Below are positions 26,161 to 40,690 of a stretch of 64,000 nt of DNA, in pieces. Source of the stretch: Xylocopa sonorina. Taxonomy: Eukaryota; Arthropoda; Insecta; Hymenoptera; Apidae. The notes beneath the pieces are model-generated. The model was not told the DNA's origin, made no database searches, and saw nothing but the letters and a program-made list of their open reading frames with translations. Where the stretch lies: NCBI RefSeq assembly GCF_050948175.1, contig NW_027490151.1:868001-932000 (forward strand), written 5' to 3'. Position 1 is the first letter of the stretch. The number at the start of each line of letters is the position of its first letter. Both the position numbers and the translations under genes were made by a program.

Positions 26161-28480
26161 TAACTATTGGTTCGAATCTTTTTGTCAAACAATCGTCAAT
26201 ACACGAATTTTAATAATAGGTTGGAATTTTTTTCTTCAAACTACTGTCAATATTCAAATTTTAAATATTGGTTCAAATCTTTATGTCAAACAATCGTCAA
26301 TAAACGAATTTTAATACTAGGTTGGAATTTTTTTCTTCAAACTATCGCCTATATACGAAATTTAACTCTCGGGAGGAATTTTTTGGTCAGGCTACCGTCA
26401 ATGTACGAATTTTAACTCTCGGTGGGCACTTTTTTCTTCAAACTACTGTCAATATTCAAATTTTAACTATTGGTTCGAATCTTTTTGTCAAACAATCGTC
26501 AATACACGAATTTTAATACTAGGTTGGAATTTTTATCATCAAACTATCGCCTATATACGAAATTTAACTCTCGGGAGGAATTTTTTGGTAAACCTACCGT
26601 CAATGCACGAATTTTAACTCTCGGTGGGCACTTTTTTCTTCAAACTACTGTCAATATTCAAATTTTAATTATTGGTTCGAATCTTTTTGTCAAACAATCG
26701 TCAATACACGAATTTTAATACTAGGTTGGAATTTTTTTCTTCAAACTATCGCCTATATACGAAATTTAACTCTCGGGAGGAATTTTTTGGTCAAGCTACC
26801 GTCAATGTACGAATTTTAACTCTCGGTGGGCACTTTTTCTTCAAACTACTATCAATACTCAAATTTTAACTATTGTTTGGAATCTTTTTGTCAACAATCG
26901 TCAATACACGAATTTTAATGCTAGGTTGGAATCTTTATCATCAAACTATCGCCTATATACGAAATTTAACTCTCGGGAGGAAGTTTTTGGTCAAACTATC
27001 GTCAATGTACGAATTTTAATCTCGGTGGGCACTTTTTTCTTCAAACTACTGTCAATATTCAAATTTTAACTAATGGTTGAAATCTGTTTGTCAAATAATC
27101 GTCAATAAACGAATTTTAATACTAGGTCGGAATTTTTTTCTTCAAACTACCGTCAATGTACGAATTTTAACTCTCGGTGGGCACTTTTTTCTTCAAACTA
27201 CTGTCAATATTCAAATTTTAACTATTGGTTGGAATCTTTTTGTCGAACAATCGTCAATACACGAATTTTAATACTAGGTTGGAATTTCTTTCTTCAAACT
27301 ACTGTCAATATTCAAATTTTAACTATTGGTTCGAATCTTTATGTCAAACAATCGTCAATACGCGAATTTTAATACTAGGTTGGAATTTTTTTCTTCAAAC
27401 TATCTCCTATATACGAAATTTATGTCTCGGTAGGAATTTTTTGGTCAAACTATCGTCAATGTACGAATTTTAATCTCGGTGGGCACTTTTTTCTTCAAAC
27501 TACTGTCAATATTCAAATTTTAACTAATGGTTGAAATCTGTTTGTCAAACTATCGTCAATAAACGAATTTTAATACTAGGTTGGAATTTTTTTCTTCAAA
27601 CTATCGCCTATATACGAAATTTAACTCTCGGGAGGAAGTTTTTGGTCAAGCTACCGTCAATGTACGAATTTTAACTATCGGTGGGAACTTTTTCTTCAAA
27701 CTACTGTCAATATTCAAATTTTAACTATTGGTTGAAATCTTTATGTCAAACAATCGTCAATAAACGAATTTTAATACTAGGTTGCAATTTTTTTCTTCAA
27801 ACTATCGCCTATATACGAAATTTAACTCTCGGTAGGAATTTTTTGGTCAAACTATCGTCAATGTACGAATTTTAACTCTCGGTGGGCACTTTTTCTTCAA
27901 ACTACTATCAATACTCAAATTTTGACTATTGTTTGGAATCTTTTTGTCAACAATCGTCAATACACGAATTTTAATACTAGGTTGGAATTTTTATCATCAA
28001 ACTATCGCCTATATACGAAATTTAACTCTCGGGAGGAATTTTTTGGTAAACCTACCGTCAATGCACGAATTTTAACTCTCGGTGGGCACTTTTTTCTTCA
28101 AACTACTGTCAATATTCAAATTTTAACTATTGGTTCGAATCTTTTTGTCAAACAATCGTCAATACACGAATTTTAATACTAGGTTGGAATTTTTTTCTTC
28201 AAACTACAGCCTATATACGAAATTTAGCTCTCGGTAGGAATTTTTTGGTCAAACTATCGTCAATGTACGAATTTTAACTCTCGGTGGGCACTTTTTCTTC
28301 AAACTACTATCAATACTCAAATTTTAACTAATGTTTGGAATCTTTTTGTCAACAATCGTCAATACACGAATTTTAATACTAGGTTGGAATTTTTATCATC
28401 AAACTATCGCCTATATACGAAATTTAACTCTCGGGAGGATGTTTTTGGTCAAACTATCGTCAATGTACGAATTTTAACTC
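26160..28480. repeat. Satellite stretch with tetramer repeats, no local long HOR seen
   Basis: This stretch holds ordinary C-D-A-B tetramers with the GGTTCGAATC form of A (26.16-26.72 kb). It then has a block related to 21.85-22.44 kb (26.88-27.47 kb), followed by TTTTGACTATTG-type monomers. No adjacent long duplication was recognised. Nothing other than satellite monomers is present. Confidence 0.7.
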
Positions 28481-30290
28481 TCGGTGGGCACTTTTGCTTC
28501 AAACTACTGTCAATATTCAAATTTTAACTATTGGTTCGAATCTTTTTGTCAAACAATCGTCAATACACGAATTTTAATACTAGGTTGGAATTTTTATCAT
28601 CAAACTATCGCCTATATACGAAATTTAACTCTCGGGAGGAAGTTTTTGGTCAAGCTACCGTCAATGTACGAATTTTAACTCTCGGTGGGAACTTTTTCTT
28701 CAAACTACTGTCAATATTCAAATTTTAACTGTTGGTTGAAATCTTTATGTCAAACAATCGTCAATAAACGAATTTTAATACTAGGTTGGAATTTTTTTCT
28801 TCAAACTATCGCCTATATACGAAATTTAACTCTCCGGAGGAATTTTTTGGTCAAGCTACCGTCAATGTACGAATTTTAACTCCCGGTGGGCACTTTTTTC
28901 TTCAAACTACTGTCAATACTCAAATTTTAACTATTGGTTGAAATCTTTATGTCAAACAATCGTCAATAAACGAACTTTAATACTAGGTTGGAATTTTTTT
29001 CTTCAAACTATTGTCAATATTCAAATTTTAACTATTGGTTGGAATCTTTTTGTCAAACAATCGTCAATACACGAATTTTAATACTAGGTTGGAATTTTTT
29101 TCTTCAAACTACTGTCAATATTCTAATTTTAAATATTGGTTCAAATCTTTATGTCAAACAATCGTCAATAAACGAATTTTAATGCTAGGTTGGAATTTTT
29201 TTCTTCAAACTATCGCCTATATACGAAATTTAACTCTCGGGAGGAATTTTTTGGTCAAACTATCGTCAATGTACGAATTTTAACTCTCGGTGGGCACTTT
29301 TTCTTCAAACTACTATCAATACTCAAATTTTAACTATTGTTTGGAATCTTTTTGTCAACAATCGTCAATACACGAATTTTAATACTAGGTTGGAATTTTT
29401 ATCATCAAACTATCGCCTATATACGAAATTTAACTCTCGGGAGGAAGTTTTTGGTCAAGCTACCGTCAATGTACGAATTTTAACTCTCGGTGGGCACTTT
29501 TTTGTTCAAACTACTGTCAATACTCAAATTTTAACTATTGGTTCGAATCTTTTTGTCAAACAATCGTCAATACACGAATTTTAATACTAGGTTGGAATTT
29601 TTATCATCAAACTATCGCCTATATACGAAATTTAACTCTCGGGAGGAAGTTTTTGGTCAAGCTACCGTCAATGTACGAATTTTAACTCTCGGTGGGAACT
29701 TTTTCTTCAAACTACTGTCAATATTCAAATTTTAAATATTGGTTGAAATCTTTATGTCAAACAATCGTCAATAAACGAATTTTTATACTAGGTAGGAATT
29801 TTTTTCTTCAAACTATCGCCTATATACGAAATTTAACTCTCCGGAGGAATTTTTTGGTCAAGCTACCGTCAATGTACGAATTTTAACTCCCGGTGGGCAC
29901 TTTTTTCTTCAAACTACTGTCAATACTCAAATTTTAACTATTGGTTTAAATCTTTATGTCAAACAATCGTCAATAAACGAACTTTAATACTAGGTTGGAA
30001 TTTTTCTCTTCAAACTATTGTCAATATTCAAATTTTAACTATTGGTTGGAACCTTTTTGTCAAACAATCGTCAATACACGAATTTTAATACTATGTTGGA
30101 ATTTTTTTCTTCAAACTACTGTCAATATTCAAATTTTAAATATTGGTTTAAATCTTTATGTCAAACAATCGTCAATAAACGAATTTTAATACTAGGTTGG
30201 AATTTTTTTCTTCAAACTATCGCCTATATACGAAATTTATCTCTCGGGAGGAATTTTTTGGTCAAGCTACCGTCAATGTACGAATTTTAA
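28480..30290. repeat. 1,007-bp (20-monomer) tandem duplication
   Basis: Pairs 28531/29538, 28685/29692, 28988/29995 and 29035/30042 are all 1,007 bp apart. The second copy carries the CTATGTTGGAAT and GGTTTAAATC variants that characterise the following 1,964-bp array, so it is also the first unit of that array. The same material appears near 23.25-24.0 kb, 5,283 and 6,290 bp to the left. Confidence 0.8.
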
Positions 30291-33200
30291 CTCTCGGTGG
30301 GCACTTTTTCTTCAAACTACTATCAGTACTCAAATCTTAATTATTGTTTGGAATCTTTTTGTCAACAATCGTCAATACACGAATTTTAATACTAGGTTGG
30401 AATTTTTCTCTTCAAACTATTGTCAATATTCAAATTTTAACTATTGGTTGGAACCTTTTTGTCAAACAATCGTCAATACACGAATTTTAATACTAGGTTG
30501 GAATTTTTTTCTTCAAACTACCGTCAATGTACGAATTTTAACTCTCGGTGGGCACTTTTTTCTTCAAACTACTGTCAATATTCAAATTTTAACTATTGTT
30601 TGGAATCTTTTTGTCAACAATCGTCAATACACGAATTTTAATACTAGGTTGGAATTTTTATCATCAAACTATCGCCTATATACGAAATTTAACTCTCGGG
30701 AGGAATTTTTTGGTAAACCTACCGTCAATGCACGAATTTTAACTCTCGGTGGGCACTTTTTTCTTCAAACTACTGTCAATATTCAAATTTTAACTATTGG
30801 TTCGAATCTTTTTGTCAAACAATCGTCAATACACGAATTTTAATACTAGGTTGGAATTTTTTTCTTCAAACTATCGCCTATATACGAAATTTAACTCTCG
30901 GGAGGAATTTTTTGGTCAAGCTACCGTCAATGTACGAATTTTAACTCTCGGTGGGAACTTTTTTCTTCAAACTACTGTCAATATTCAAATTTTAACTATT
31001 GGTTCGAATCTTTTTGTCAAACAATCGTCAATACACGAATTTTAATACTAGGTTGGAATTTCTTTCTTCAAACTATTGTCAATATTCAAATTTTAAATAT
31101 TGGTTGAAATCTTTATGTCATACAATCGTCAATAATCGAATTTTAATACTATGTTGGAATTTTTTTCTTCAAACTACAGCCTATATACGAAATTTAGCTC
31201 TCGGTAGGAATTTTTTGGTCAAACTATCGTCAATGTACGAATTTTAACTCTCGGTGGGCACTTTTTCTTCAAACTACTATCAATACTCAAATTTTAACTA
31301 TTGTTTGGAATCTTTTTGTCAACAATCGTCAATACACGTATTTTAATACTAGGTTGGAATTTTTATCATCAAACTATCGCCTATATACGAAATTTAACTC
31401 TCGGGAGGAAGTTTTTGGTCAAGCTGCCGTCAATGTACGAATTTTAGCTCTCGGTGGGCACTTTTTTGTTCAAACTACTGTCAATACTCAAATTTTAACT
31501 ATTGGTTCGAATCTTTTTGTCAAACAATCGTCAATACACGAATTTTAATACTAGGCTGGAATTTTTATCATCAAACTATCGCCTATATACGAAATTTAAC
31601 TCTCGGGAGGAAGTTTTTGGTCAAGCTACCGTCAATGTACGAATTTTAACTCTCGGTGGGAACTTTTTCTTCAAACTACTGTCAATATTCAAATTTTAAC
31701 TATTGGTTGAAATCTTTATGTCAAACAATCGTCAATAAACGAATTTTTATACTAGGTTGGAATTTTTTTCTTCAAACTATCGCCTATATACGAAATTTAA
31801 CTCTCCGGAGGAATTTTTTGGTCAAGCTACCGTCAATGTACGAATTTTAACTCCCGGTGGGCACTTTTTTCTTCAAACTACTGTCAATACTCAAATTTTA
31901 ACTATTGGTTTAAATCTTTATGTCAAACAATCGTCAATAAACGAACTTCAATACTAGGTTGGAATTTTTCTCTTCAAACTATTGTCAATATTCAAATTTT
32001 AACTATTGGTTGGAACCTTTTTGTCAAACAATCGTCAATACACGAATTTTAATACTATGTTGGAATTTTTTTCTTCAAACTACTGTCAATATTCAAATTT
32101 TAAATATTGGTTTAAATCTTTATGTCAAACAATCGTCAATAAACGAATTTTAATACTAGGTTGGAATTTTTTTCTTCAAACTATCGCCTATATACGAAAT
32201 TTATCTCTCGGGAGGAATTTTTTGGTCAAGCTACCGTCAATGTACGAATTTTAACTCTCGGTGGGCACTTTTTCTTCAAACTACTATCAGTACTCAAATC
32301 TTAATTATTGTTTGGAATCTTTTTGTCAACAATCGTCAATACACGAATTTTAATACTAGGTTGGAATTTTTCTCTTCAAACTATTGTCAATATTCAAATT
32401 TTAACTATTGGTTGGAACCTTTTTGTCAAACAATCGTCAATACACGAATTTTAATACTAGGTTGGAATTTTTTTCTTCAAACTACCGTCAATGTACGAAT
32501 TTTAACTCTCGGTGGGCACTTTTTTCTTCAAACTACTGTCAATATTCAAATTTTAACTATTGTTTGGAATCTTTTTGTCAACAATCGTCAATACACGAAT
32601 TTTAATACTAGGTTGGAATTTTTATCATCAAACTATCGCCTATATACGAAATTTAACTCTCGGGAGGAATTTTTTGGTAAACCTACCGTCAATGCACGAA
32701 TTTTAACTCTCGGTGGGCACTTTTTTCTTCAAACTACTGTCAATATTCAAATTTTAACTATTGGTTCGAATCTTTTTGTCAAACAATCGTCAATACACGA
32801 ATTTTAATACTAGGTTGGAATTTTTTTCTTCAAACTATCGCCTATATACGAAATTTAACTCTCGGGAGGAATTTTTTGGTCAAGCTACCGTCAATGTACG
32901 AATTTTAACTCTCGGTGGGAACTTTTTTCTTCAAACTACTGTCAATATTCAAATTTTAACTATTGGTTCGAATCTTTTTGTCAAACAATCGTCAATACAC
33001 GAATTTTAATACTAGGTTGGAATTTCTTTCTTCAAACTATTGTCAATATTCAAATTTTAAATATTGGTTGAAATCTTTATGTCATACAATCGTCAATAAT
33101 CGAATTTTAATACTATGTTGGAATTTTTTTCTTCAAACTACAGCCTATATACGAAATTTAGCTCTCGGTAGTAATTTTTTGGTCAAACTATCGTCAATGT

Positions 33201-35375
33201 ACGAATTTTAACTCTCGGTGGGCACTTTTTCTTCAAACTACTATCAATACTCAAATTTTAACTATTGTTTGGAATCTTTTTGTCAACAATCGTCAATACA
33301 CGAATTTTAATACTAGGTTGGAATTTTTATCATCAAACTATCGCCTATATACGAAATTTAACTCTCGGGAGGAAGTTTTTGGTCAAGCTACCGTCAATGT
33401 ACGAATTTTAACTCTCGGTGGGCACTTTTTTGTTCAAACTACTGTCAATACTCAAATTTTAACTATTGGTTCGAATCTTTTTGTCAAACAATCGTCAATA
33501 CACGAATTTTAATACTAGGTTGGAATTTTTATCATCAAACTATCGCCTATATACGAAATTTAACTCTCGGGAGGAAGTTTTTGGTCAAGCTACCGTCAAT
33601 GTACGAATTTTAACTCTCGGTGGGAACTTTTTCTTCAAACTACTGTCAATATTCAAATTTTAACTATTGGTTGAAATCTTTATGTCAAACAATCGTCAAT
33701 AAACGAATTTTTATACTAGGTTGGAATTTTTTTCTTCAAACTATCGCCTATATACGAAATTTAACTCTCCGGAGGAATTTTTTGGTCAAGCTACCGTCAA
33801 TGTACGAATTTTAACTCCCGGTGGGCACTTTTTTCTTCAAACTACTGTCAATACTCAAATTTTAACTATTGGTTTAAATCTTTATGTCAAACAATCGTCA
33901 ATAAACGAACTTTAATACTAGGTTGGAATTTTTCTCTTCAAACTATTGTCAATATTCAAATTTTAACTATTGGTTGGAACCTTTTTGTCAAACAATCGTC
34001 AATACACGAATTTTAATACTATGTTGGAATTTTTTTCTTCAAACTACTGTCAATATTCAAATTTTAAATATTGGTTTAAATCTTTATGTCAAACAATCGT
34101 CAATAAACGAATTTTAATACTAGGTTGGAATTTTTTTCTTCAAACTATCGCCTATATACGAAATTTATCTCTCGGGAGGAATTTTTTGGTCAAGCTACCG
34201 TCAATGTACGAATTTTAACTCTCGGTGGGCACTTTTTCTTCAAACTACTATCAGTACTCAAATCTTAATTATTGTTTGGAATCTTTTTGTCAACAATCGT
34301 CAATACACGAATTTTAATACTAGGTTGGAATTTTTCTCTTCAAACTATTGTCAATATTCAAATTTTAACTATTGGTTGGAACCTTTTTGTCAAACAATCG
34401 TCAATACACGAATTTTAATACTAGGTTGGAATTTTTTTCTTCAAACTACCGTCAATGTACGAATTTTAACTCTCGGTGGGCACTTTTTTCTTCAAACTAC
34501 TGTCAATATTCAAATTTTAACTATTGTTTGGAATCTTTTTGTCAACAATCGTCAATACACGAATTTTAATACTAGGTTGGAATTTTTATCATCAAACTAT
34601 CGCCTATATACGAAATTTAACTCTCGGGAGGAATTTTTTGGTAAACCTACCGTCAATGCACGAATTTTAACTCTCGGTGGGCACTTTTTTCTTCAAACTA
34701 CTGTCAATATTCAAATTTTAACTATTGGTTCGAATCTTTTTGTCAAACAATCGTCAATACACGAATTTTAATACTAGGTTGGAATTTTTTTCTTCAAACT
34801 ATCGCCTATATACGAAATTTAACTCTCGGGAGGAATTTTTTGGTCAAGCTACCGTCAATGTACGAATTTTAACTCTCGGTGGGAACTTTTTTCTTCAAAC
34901 TACTGTCAATATTCAAATTTTAACTATTGGTTCGAATCTTTTTGTCAAACAATCGTCAATACACGAATTTTAATACTAGGTTGGAATTTCTTTCTTCAAA
35001 CTATTGTCAATATTCAAATTTTAAATATTGGTTGAAATCTTTATGTCATACAATCGTCAATAATCGAATTTTAATACTATGTTGGAATTTTTTTCTTCAA
35101 ACTACAGCCTATATACGAAATTTAGCTCTCGGTAGGAATTTTTTGGTCAAACTATCGTCAATGTACGAATTTTAACTCTCGGTGGGCACTTTTTCTTCAA
35201 ACTACTATCAATACTCAAATTTTAACTATTGTTTGGAATCTTTTTGTCAACAATCGTCAATACACGAATTTTAATACTAGGTTGGAATTTTTATCATCAA
35301 ACTATCGCCTATATAAGAAATTTAACTCTCGGGAGGAAGTTTTTGGTCAAGCTACCGTCAATGTACGAATTTTAA
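29260..35375. repeat. 1,964-bp (39-monomer) HOR, about 3.1 tandem copies
   Basis: Three full copies (about 29260-31223, 31224-33187, 33188-35151) and a partial fourth align at exactly 1,964 bp, for example 29538/31502/33466 and 30397/32361/34325. Every full copy has ATACTATGTTGGAAT, AAATTTATCTCTCGGG, ACTATCAGTACTC with AAATCTTAATTATTG, and a B-D junction without C. Differences are few: single substitutions at 31339, 31426, 31447, 31556, 31949 and 33172 were noticed. This is the cleanest long HOR of the window and probably one of the youngest expansions. Confidence 0.9.
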
Positions 35376-35898
35376 CTCCCGGTGGGCACTTTTTTTCTTC
35401 AAACTACTGTCAATACTCAAATTTTAACTATTGGTTGAAATCTTTATGTCAAACAATCGTCAATAAACGAATTTTAATACTAGGTTGGAATTTTTTTCTT
35501 CAAACTATTGTCAATATTCAAATTTTAACTATTGGTTGGAATCTTTTTGTCAAACAATCGTCAATACACGAATTTTAATACTAGGTTGGAATTTTTTTCT
35601 TCAAACTACTGTCATTATTCAAATTTTAAATATTGGTTCAAATCTTTATGTCAAACAATCGTCAATAAACGAATTTTAATACTAGGTTGGAATTTTTTTC
35701 TTCAAACTATCGCCTATATACGAAATTTAACTCTCCGGAGGAATTTTTTGGTCAAACTATCGTCAATGTACGAATTTTAACTCTCGGTGGGCACTTTTTC
35801 TTCAAACTACTATCAATACTCAAATTTTAACTATTGTTTGGAATCTTTTTGTCAACAATCGTCAATACACGAATTTTAATACTAGGTTGGAATTTTTA
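35375..35898. repeat. Satellite junction between 1,964- and 1,862-bp HORs
   Basis: The stretch holds about ten monomers related to 39.9-40.2 kb and 57.6-57.9 kb, with a T8 run near 35390 and a unique GTCATTATTC variant near 35610. No unique DNA separates the two HOR arrays. The switch takes place inside continuous satellite. Confidence 0.65.
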
Positions 35899-38800
35899 TC
35901 ATCAAACTATCGCCTATATACGAAATTTAACTCTCGGGAGGAATTTATTGGTCAAGCTACAGTCAATGTACGAATTTTAACTCTCGGTGGGAACTTTTTT
36001 CTTCAAACTACTGTCAATATTCAAATTTTAACTATTGGTTGAAATCTTTATGTCAAACAATCGTCAATAAACGAATTTTAATACTAGGTTGGAATTTTTT
36101 TCTTCAAACTACCGTCAATGTACGAATTTTAACCCTCGGTGGGCACTTTTTTCTTCAAACTTCTGTCAATATTCAAATTTTAACTATTGTTTGGAATCTT
36201 TTTGTCAACAATCGTCAATACACGAATTTTAATACTAGGTTGGAATTTTTATCATCAAACTATCGCCTATATACGAAATTTAACTCTCGGGAGGAAGTTT
36301 TTGGTCAAGCTACCGTCAATGTACGAATTTTAACTCTCGGTGGGCACTTTTTTTTCCAAACTACTGTCAATATTCAAATTTTAACTATTGGTTCGAGTCT
36401 TTTTGTCAAACAATCGTCAATACACGAATTTTAATACTAGGTTGGAATTTTTATCATCAAACTATCGCCTATATACGAAATTTAACTCTCGGGAGGAAGT
36501 TTTTGGTCAAGCTACCGTCAATGTACGAATTTTAACTCTCGGTGGGAACTTTTTCTTCAAACTACTGTCAATATTCAAATTTTAACTATTGGTTGAAATC
36601 TTTATGTCAAACAATCGTCAATAAACGAATTTTAATACTAGGTTGGAATTTTTTTCTACAAACTATCGCCTATATACGAAATTTAACTCTCGGGAGGAAT
36701 TTTTTGGTCAAGCTACCGTCAATGTACGAATTTTAACTCTCGGTGGGCACTTTTTCCTTCAAACTACTGTCAATATTCAAATTTTAACTATTGGTTGGAA
36801 TCTTTTTGTCAACAATCGTCAATACACGAATTTTAATACTAGGTTGGAATTTTTTTCTTCAAACTACTGTCAATATTCAAATTTTAACTATTGGTTCGAA
36901 TCTTTTTGTCAAACAATCGTCGATACACGAATTTTAATACTAGGTTGGAATTTTTTTCTTCAAACTATCTCCTATATACGAAATTTAAGTCTCGGTAGGA
37001 ATTTTTTGGTCAAACTATCGTCAATGTACGAATTTTAATCTCGGTGGGCACTTTTTTCTTCAAACTACTGTCAATATTCAAATTTTAACTATTGGTTGAA
37101 GTCTTCATGTCAAACAATCGTCAATAAACGAATTTTAATACTAGGTTGGAATTTTTTTCTTCAAACTATCGCCTATATACGAAATTTAACTCTCTGTAGG
37201 AATTTTTTGGTCAAACTATCGTCAATGTACGAATTTTAACTCTCGGTGGGCACTTTTTCTTCAAACTACTATCAATACCCAAATTTTGACTATTGTTTGG
37301 AATCTTTTTGTCAACAATCGTCAATACACGAATTTTAATACTAGGTTGGAATTTTTATCATCAAACTATCGCCTATATACGAAATTTAACTCTCGGGAGG
37401 AATTTTTTGGTAAACCTACCGTCAATGCACGAATTTTAACTCTCGGTGGGCACTTTTTTCTTCAAACTACTGTCAATATTCAAATTTTAACTATTGGTTC
37501 GATTCTTTTTGTCAAACAATCGTCAATACACGAATTTTAATACTAGGTTGGAATTTTTATCTTCAAACTATCGCCTATATACGAAATTTAACTCGCGGTA
37601 GGAATTTTTTGGTCAAGCTATCGTCAATGTACGAATTTTAGCTCTCGGTGGGCACTTTTTCTTCAAACTACTATCAATACTCAAATTTTAAATATTGGTT
37701 GAAATCTTTATGTCAAACAATCGTCAATAATCGAATTTTAATACTAGGTTGGAATTTTTTTCTTCAAACTATCGCCTATATACGAAATTTAACTCTCGGG
37801 AGGAATTTTTTGGTCAAGCTACCGTCAATGTACGAATTTTAACTCTCGGTGGGAACTTTTTTCTTCAAACTACTGTCAATATTCAAATTTTAACTATTGG
37901 TTGAAATCTTTATGTCAAACAATCGTCAATAAACGAATTTTAATACTAGGTTGGAATTTTTTTCTTCAAACTACCGTCAATGTACGAATTTTAACCCTCG
38001 GTGGGCACTTTTTTCTTCAAACTTCTGTCAATATTCAAATTTTAACTATTGTTTGGAATCTTTTTGTCAACAATCGTCAATACACGAATTTTAATACTAG
38101 GTTGGAATTTTTATCATCAAACTATCGCCTATATACGAAATTTAACTCTCGGGAGGAAGTTTTTGGTCAAGCTACCGTCAATGTACGAATTTTAACTCTC
38201 GGTGGGCACTTTTTTTTCCAAACTACTGTCAATATTCAAATTTTAACTATTGGTTCGAGTCTTTTTGTCAAACAATCGTCAATACACGAATTTTAATACT
38301 AGGTTGGAATTTTTATCATCAAACTATCGCCTATATACGAAATTTAACTCTCGGGAGGAAGTTTTTGGTCAAGCTACCGTCAATGTACGAATTTTAACTC
38401 TCGGTGGGAACTTTTTCTTCAAACTACTGTCAATATTCAAATTTTAACTATTGGTTGAAATCTTTATGTCAAACAATCGTCAATAAACGAATTTTAATAC
38501 TAGGTTGGAATTTTTTTCTACAATCTATCGCCTATATACGAAATTTAACTCTCGGGAGGAATTTTTTGGTCAAGCTACCGTGAATGTACGAATTTTAACT
38601 CTCGGTGGGCACTTTTTCCTTCAAACTACTGTCAATATTCAAATTTTAACTATTGGTTGGAATCTTTTTGTCAACAATCGTCAATACACGAATTTTAATA
38701 CTAGGTTGGAATTTTTTTCTTCAAACTACTGTCAATATTCAAATTTTAACTATTGGTTCGAATCTTTTTGTCAAACAATCGTCGATACACGAATTTTAAT

Positions 38801-39855
38801 ACTAGGTTGGAATTTTTTTCTTCAAACTATCTCCTATATACGAAATTTAAGTCTCGGTAGGAATTTTTTGGTCAAACTATCGTCAATGTACGAATTTTAA
38901 TCTCGGTGGGCACTTTTTTCTTCAAACTACTGTCAATATTCAAATTTTAACTATTGGTTGAAATCTTCATGTCAAACAATCGTCAATAAACGAATTTTAA
39001 TACTAGGTTGGAATTTTTTTCTTCAAACTATCGCCTATATACGAAATTTAACTCTCTGTAGGAATTTTTTGGTCAAACTATCGTCAATGTACGAATTTTA
39101 ACTCTCGGTGGGCACTTTTTCTTCAAACTACTATCAATACCCAAATTTTGACTATTGTTTGGAATCTTTTTGTCAACAATCGTCAATACACGAATTTTAA
39201 TACTAGGTTGGAATTTTTATCATCAAACTATCGCCTATATACGAAATTTAACTCTCGGGAGGAATTTTTTGGTAAACCTACCGTCAATGCACGAATTTTA
39301 ACTCTCGGTGGGCACTTTTTTCTTCAAACTACTGTCAATATTCAAATTTTAACTATTGGTTCGATTCTTTTTGTCAAACAATCGTCAATACACGAATTTT
39401 AATACTAGGTTGGAATTTTTATCTTCAAACTATCGCCTATATACGAAATTTAACTCGCGGTAGGAATTTTTTGGTCAAGCTATCGTCAATGTACGAATTT
39501 TAGCTCTCGGTGGGCACTTTTTCTTCAAACTACTATCAATACTCAAATTTTAAATATTGGTTGAAATCTTTATGTCAAACAATCGTCAATAATCGAATTT
39601 TAATACTAGGTTGGAATTTTTTTCTTCAAACTATCGCCTATATACGAAATTTAACTCTCGGGAGGAATTTTTTGGTCAAGCTACCGTCAATGTACGAATT
39701 TTAACTCTCGGTGGGAACTTTTTTCTTCAAACTACTGTCAATATTCAAATTTTAACTATTGGTTGAAATCTTTATGTCAAACAATCGTCAATAAACGAAT
39801 TTCAATACTAGGTTGGATTTTTTTTCTTCAAACTACCGTCAATGTACGAATTTTA
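35898..39855. repeat. 1,862-bp (37-monomer) HOR, about 2.1 copies
   Basis: Pairs 36039/37901, 36388/38250, 36643/38505, 37286/39148 and 37648/39510 are all 1,862 bp apart. Private shared words are TTTTAACCCTCGG, CAAACTTCTGTC, CACTTTTTTTTCC, GGTTCGAGTC, TTTTTTTCTACAA, TCGTCGATACACG and CTCTCTGTAGG. Differences noted are TACAAAC (36658) against TACAATC (38520) and GTCAATG (36718) against GTGAATG (38580). A third copy begins at about 39.76 kb and breaks off near 39855. Confidence 0.88.
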
Positions 39856-40690
39856 ACTCCCGGTGGGCACTTTTTTCTTCAAACTACTGTCAATACTCAA
39901 ATTTTAACTATTGGTTGAAATCTTTATGTCAAACAATCGTCAATAAACGAACTTTAATACTAGGTTGGAATTTTTTTCTTCAAACTATTGTCAATATTCA
40001 AATTTTAACTATTGGTTGGAATCTTTTTGTCAAACAATCGTCAATACACGAATTTTAATACTAGGTTGGAATTTTTTTCTTCAAACCACTGTCAATATTC
40101 AAATTTTAAATATTGGTTCAAATCTTTATGTCAAACAATCGTCAATAAACGAATTTTAATACTAGGTTGGAATTTTTTTCTTCAAACTATCGCCTATATA
40201 CGAAATTTAACTCTCGGTAGGAATTTTTTGGTCAAACTATCGTCAATGTACGAATTTTAAGTCTCGGTGGGCTCTTTTTCTTCAAACTACTATCAATACT
40301 CAAATTTTGACTATTGTTTGGAATCTTTTTGTCAACAATCGTCAATACACGAATTTTAATACTAGGTTGGAATTTTTATCATCAAACTATCGCCTATATA
40401 CGAAATTTAACTCTCGGGAGGAATTTTTTGGTAAACCTACCGTCAATGCACGAATTTAACTCTCGGTGGGCACTTTTTTCTTCAAACTACTGTCAATATT
40501 CAAATTTTAACTATTGGTTCAAATCTTTATGTCAAACAATCGTCAATAAACGAATTTTAATACTAGGTTGGAATTTTTTTCTTCAAACTATCGCCTATAT
40601 ACGAAATTTAACTCTCGAGAGGAATTTTTTGGTCAAGCTACCGTCAATGTACGAATTTTAACTCTCGGTGGGCACTTTTTTCTTCAAACT
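39855..40690. repeat. Satellite stretch with one short D monomer
   Basis: The stretch holds ordinary monomers. Unusual points are CGGTGGGCTCTTTTTC (near 40267) and CACGAATTTAACTC near 40450, where a D monomer has three T instead of four, a one-base loss. The CTCGAGAGG form of C appears at about 40613 and is common from here to about 46 kb. No local long duplication was seen. Confidence 0.65.

Noticed and set aside
30397..30843. 148-residue open frame as a gene (also at 32361 and 34325)
   Set aside because: It starts at TTG and runs through A, B, D, A, B, C and D monomers. It is long only because a C monomer is skipped and a B monomer is one base short, which together keep the stops out of frame. 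It has no recognisable domain and the copies are simply HOR units.
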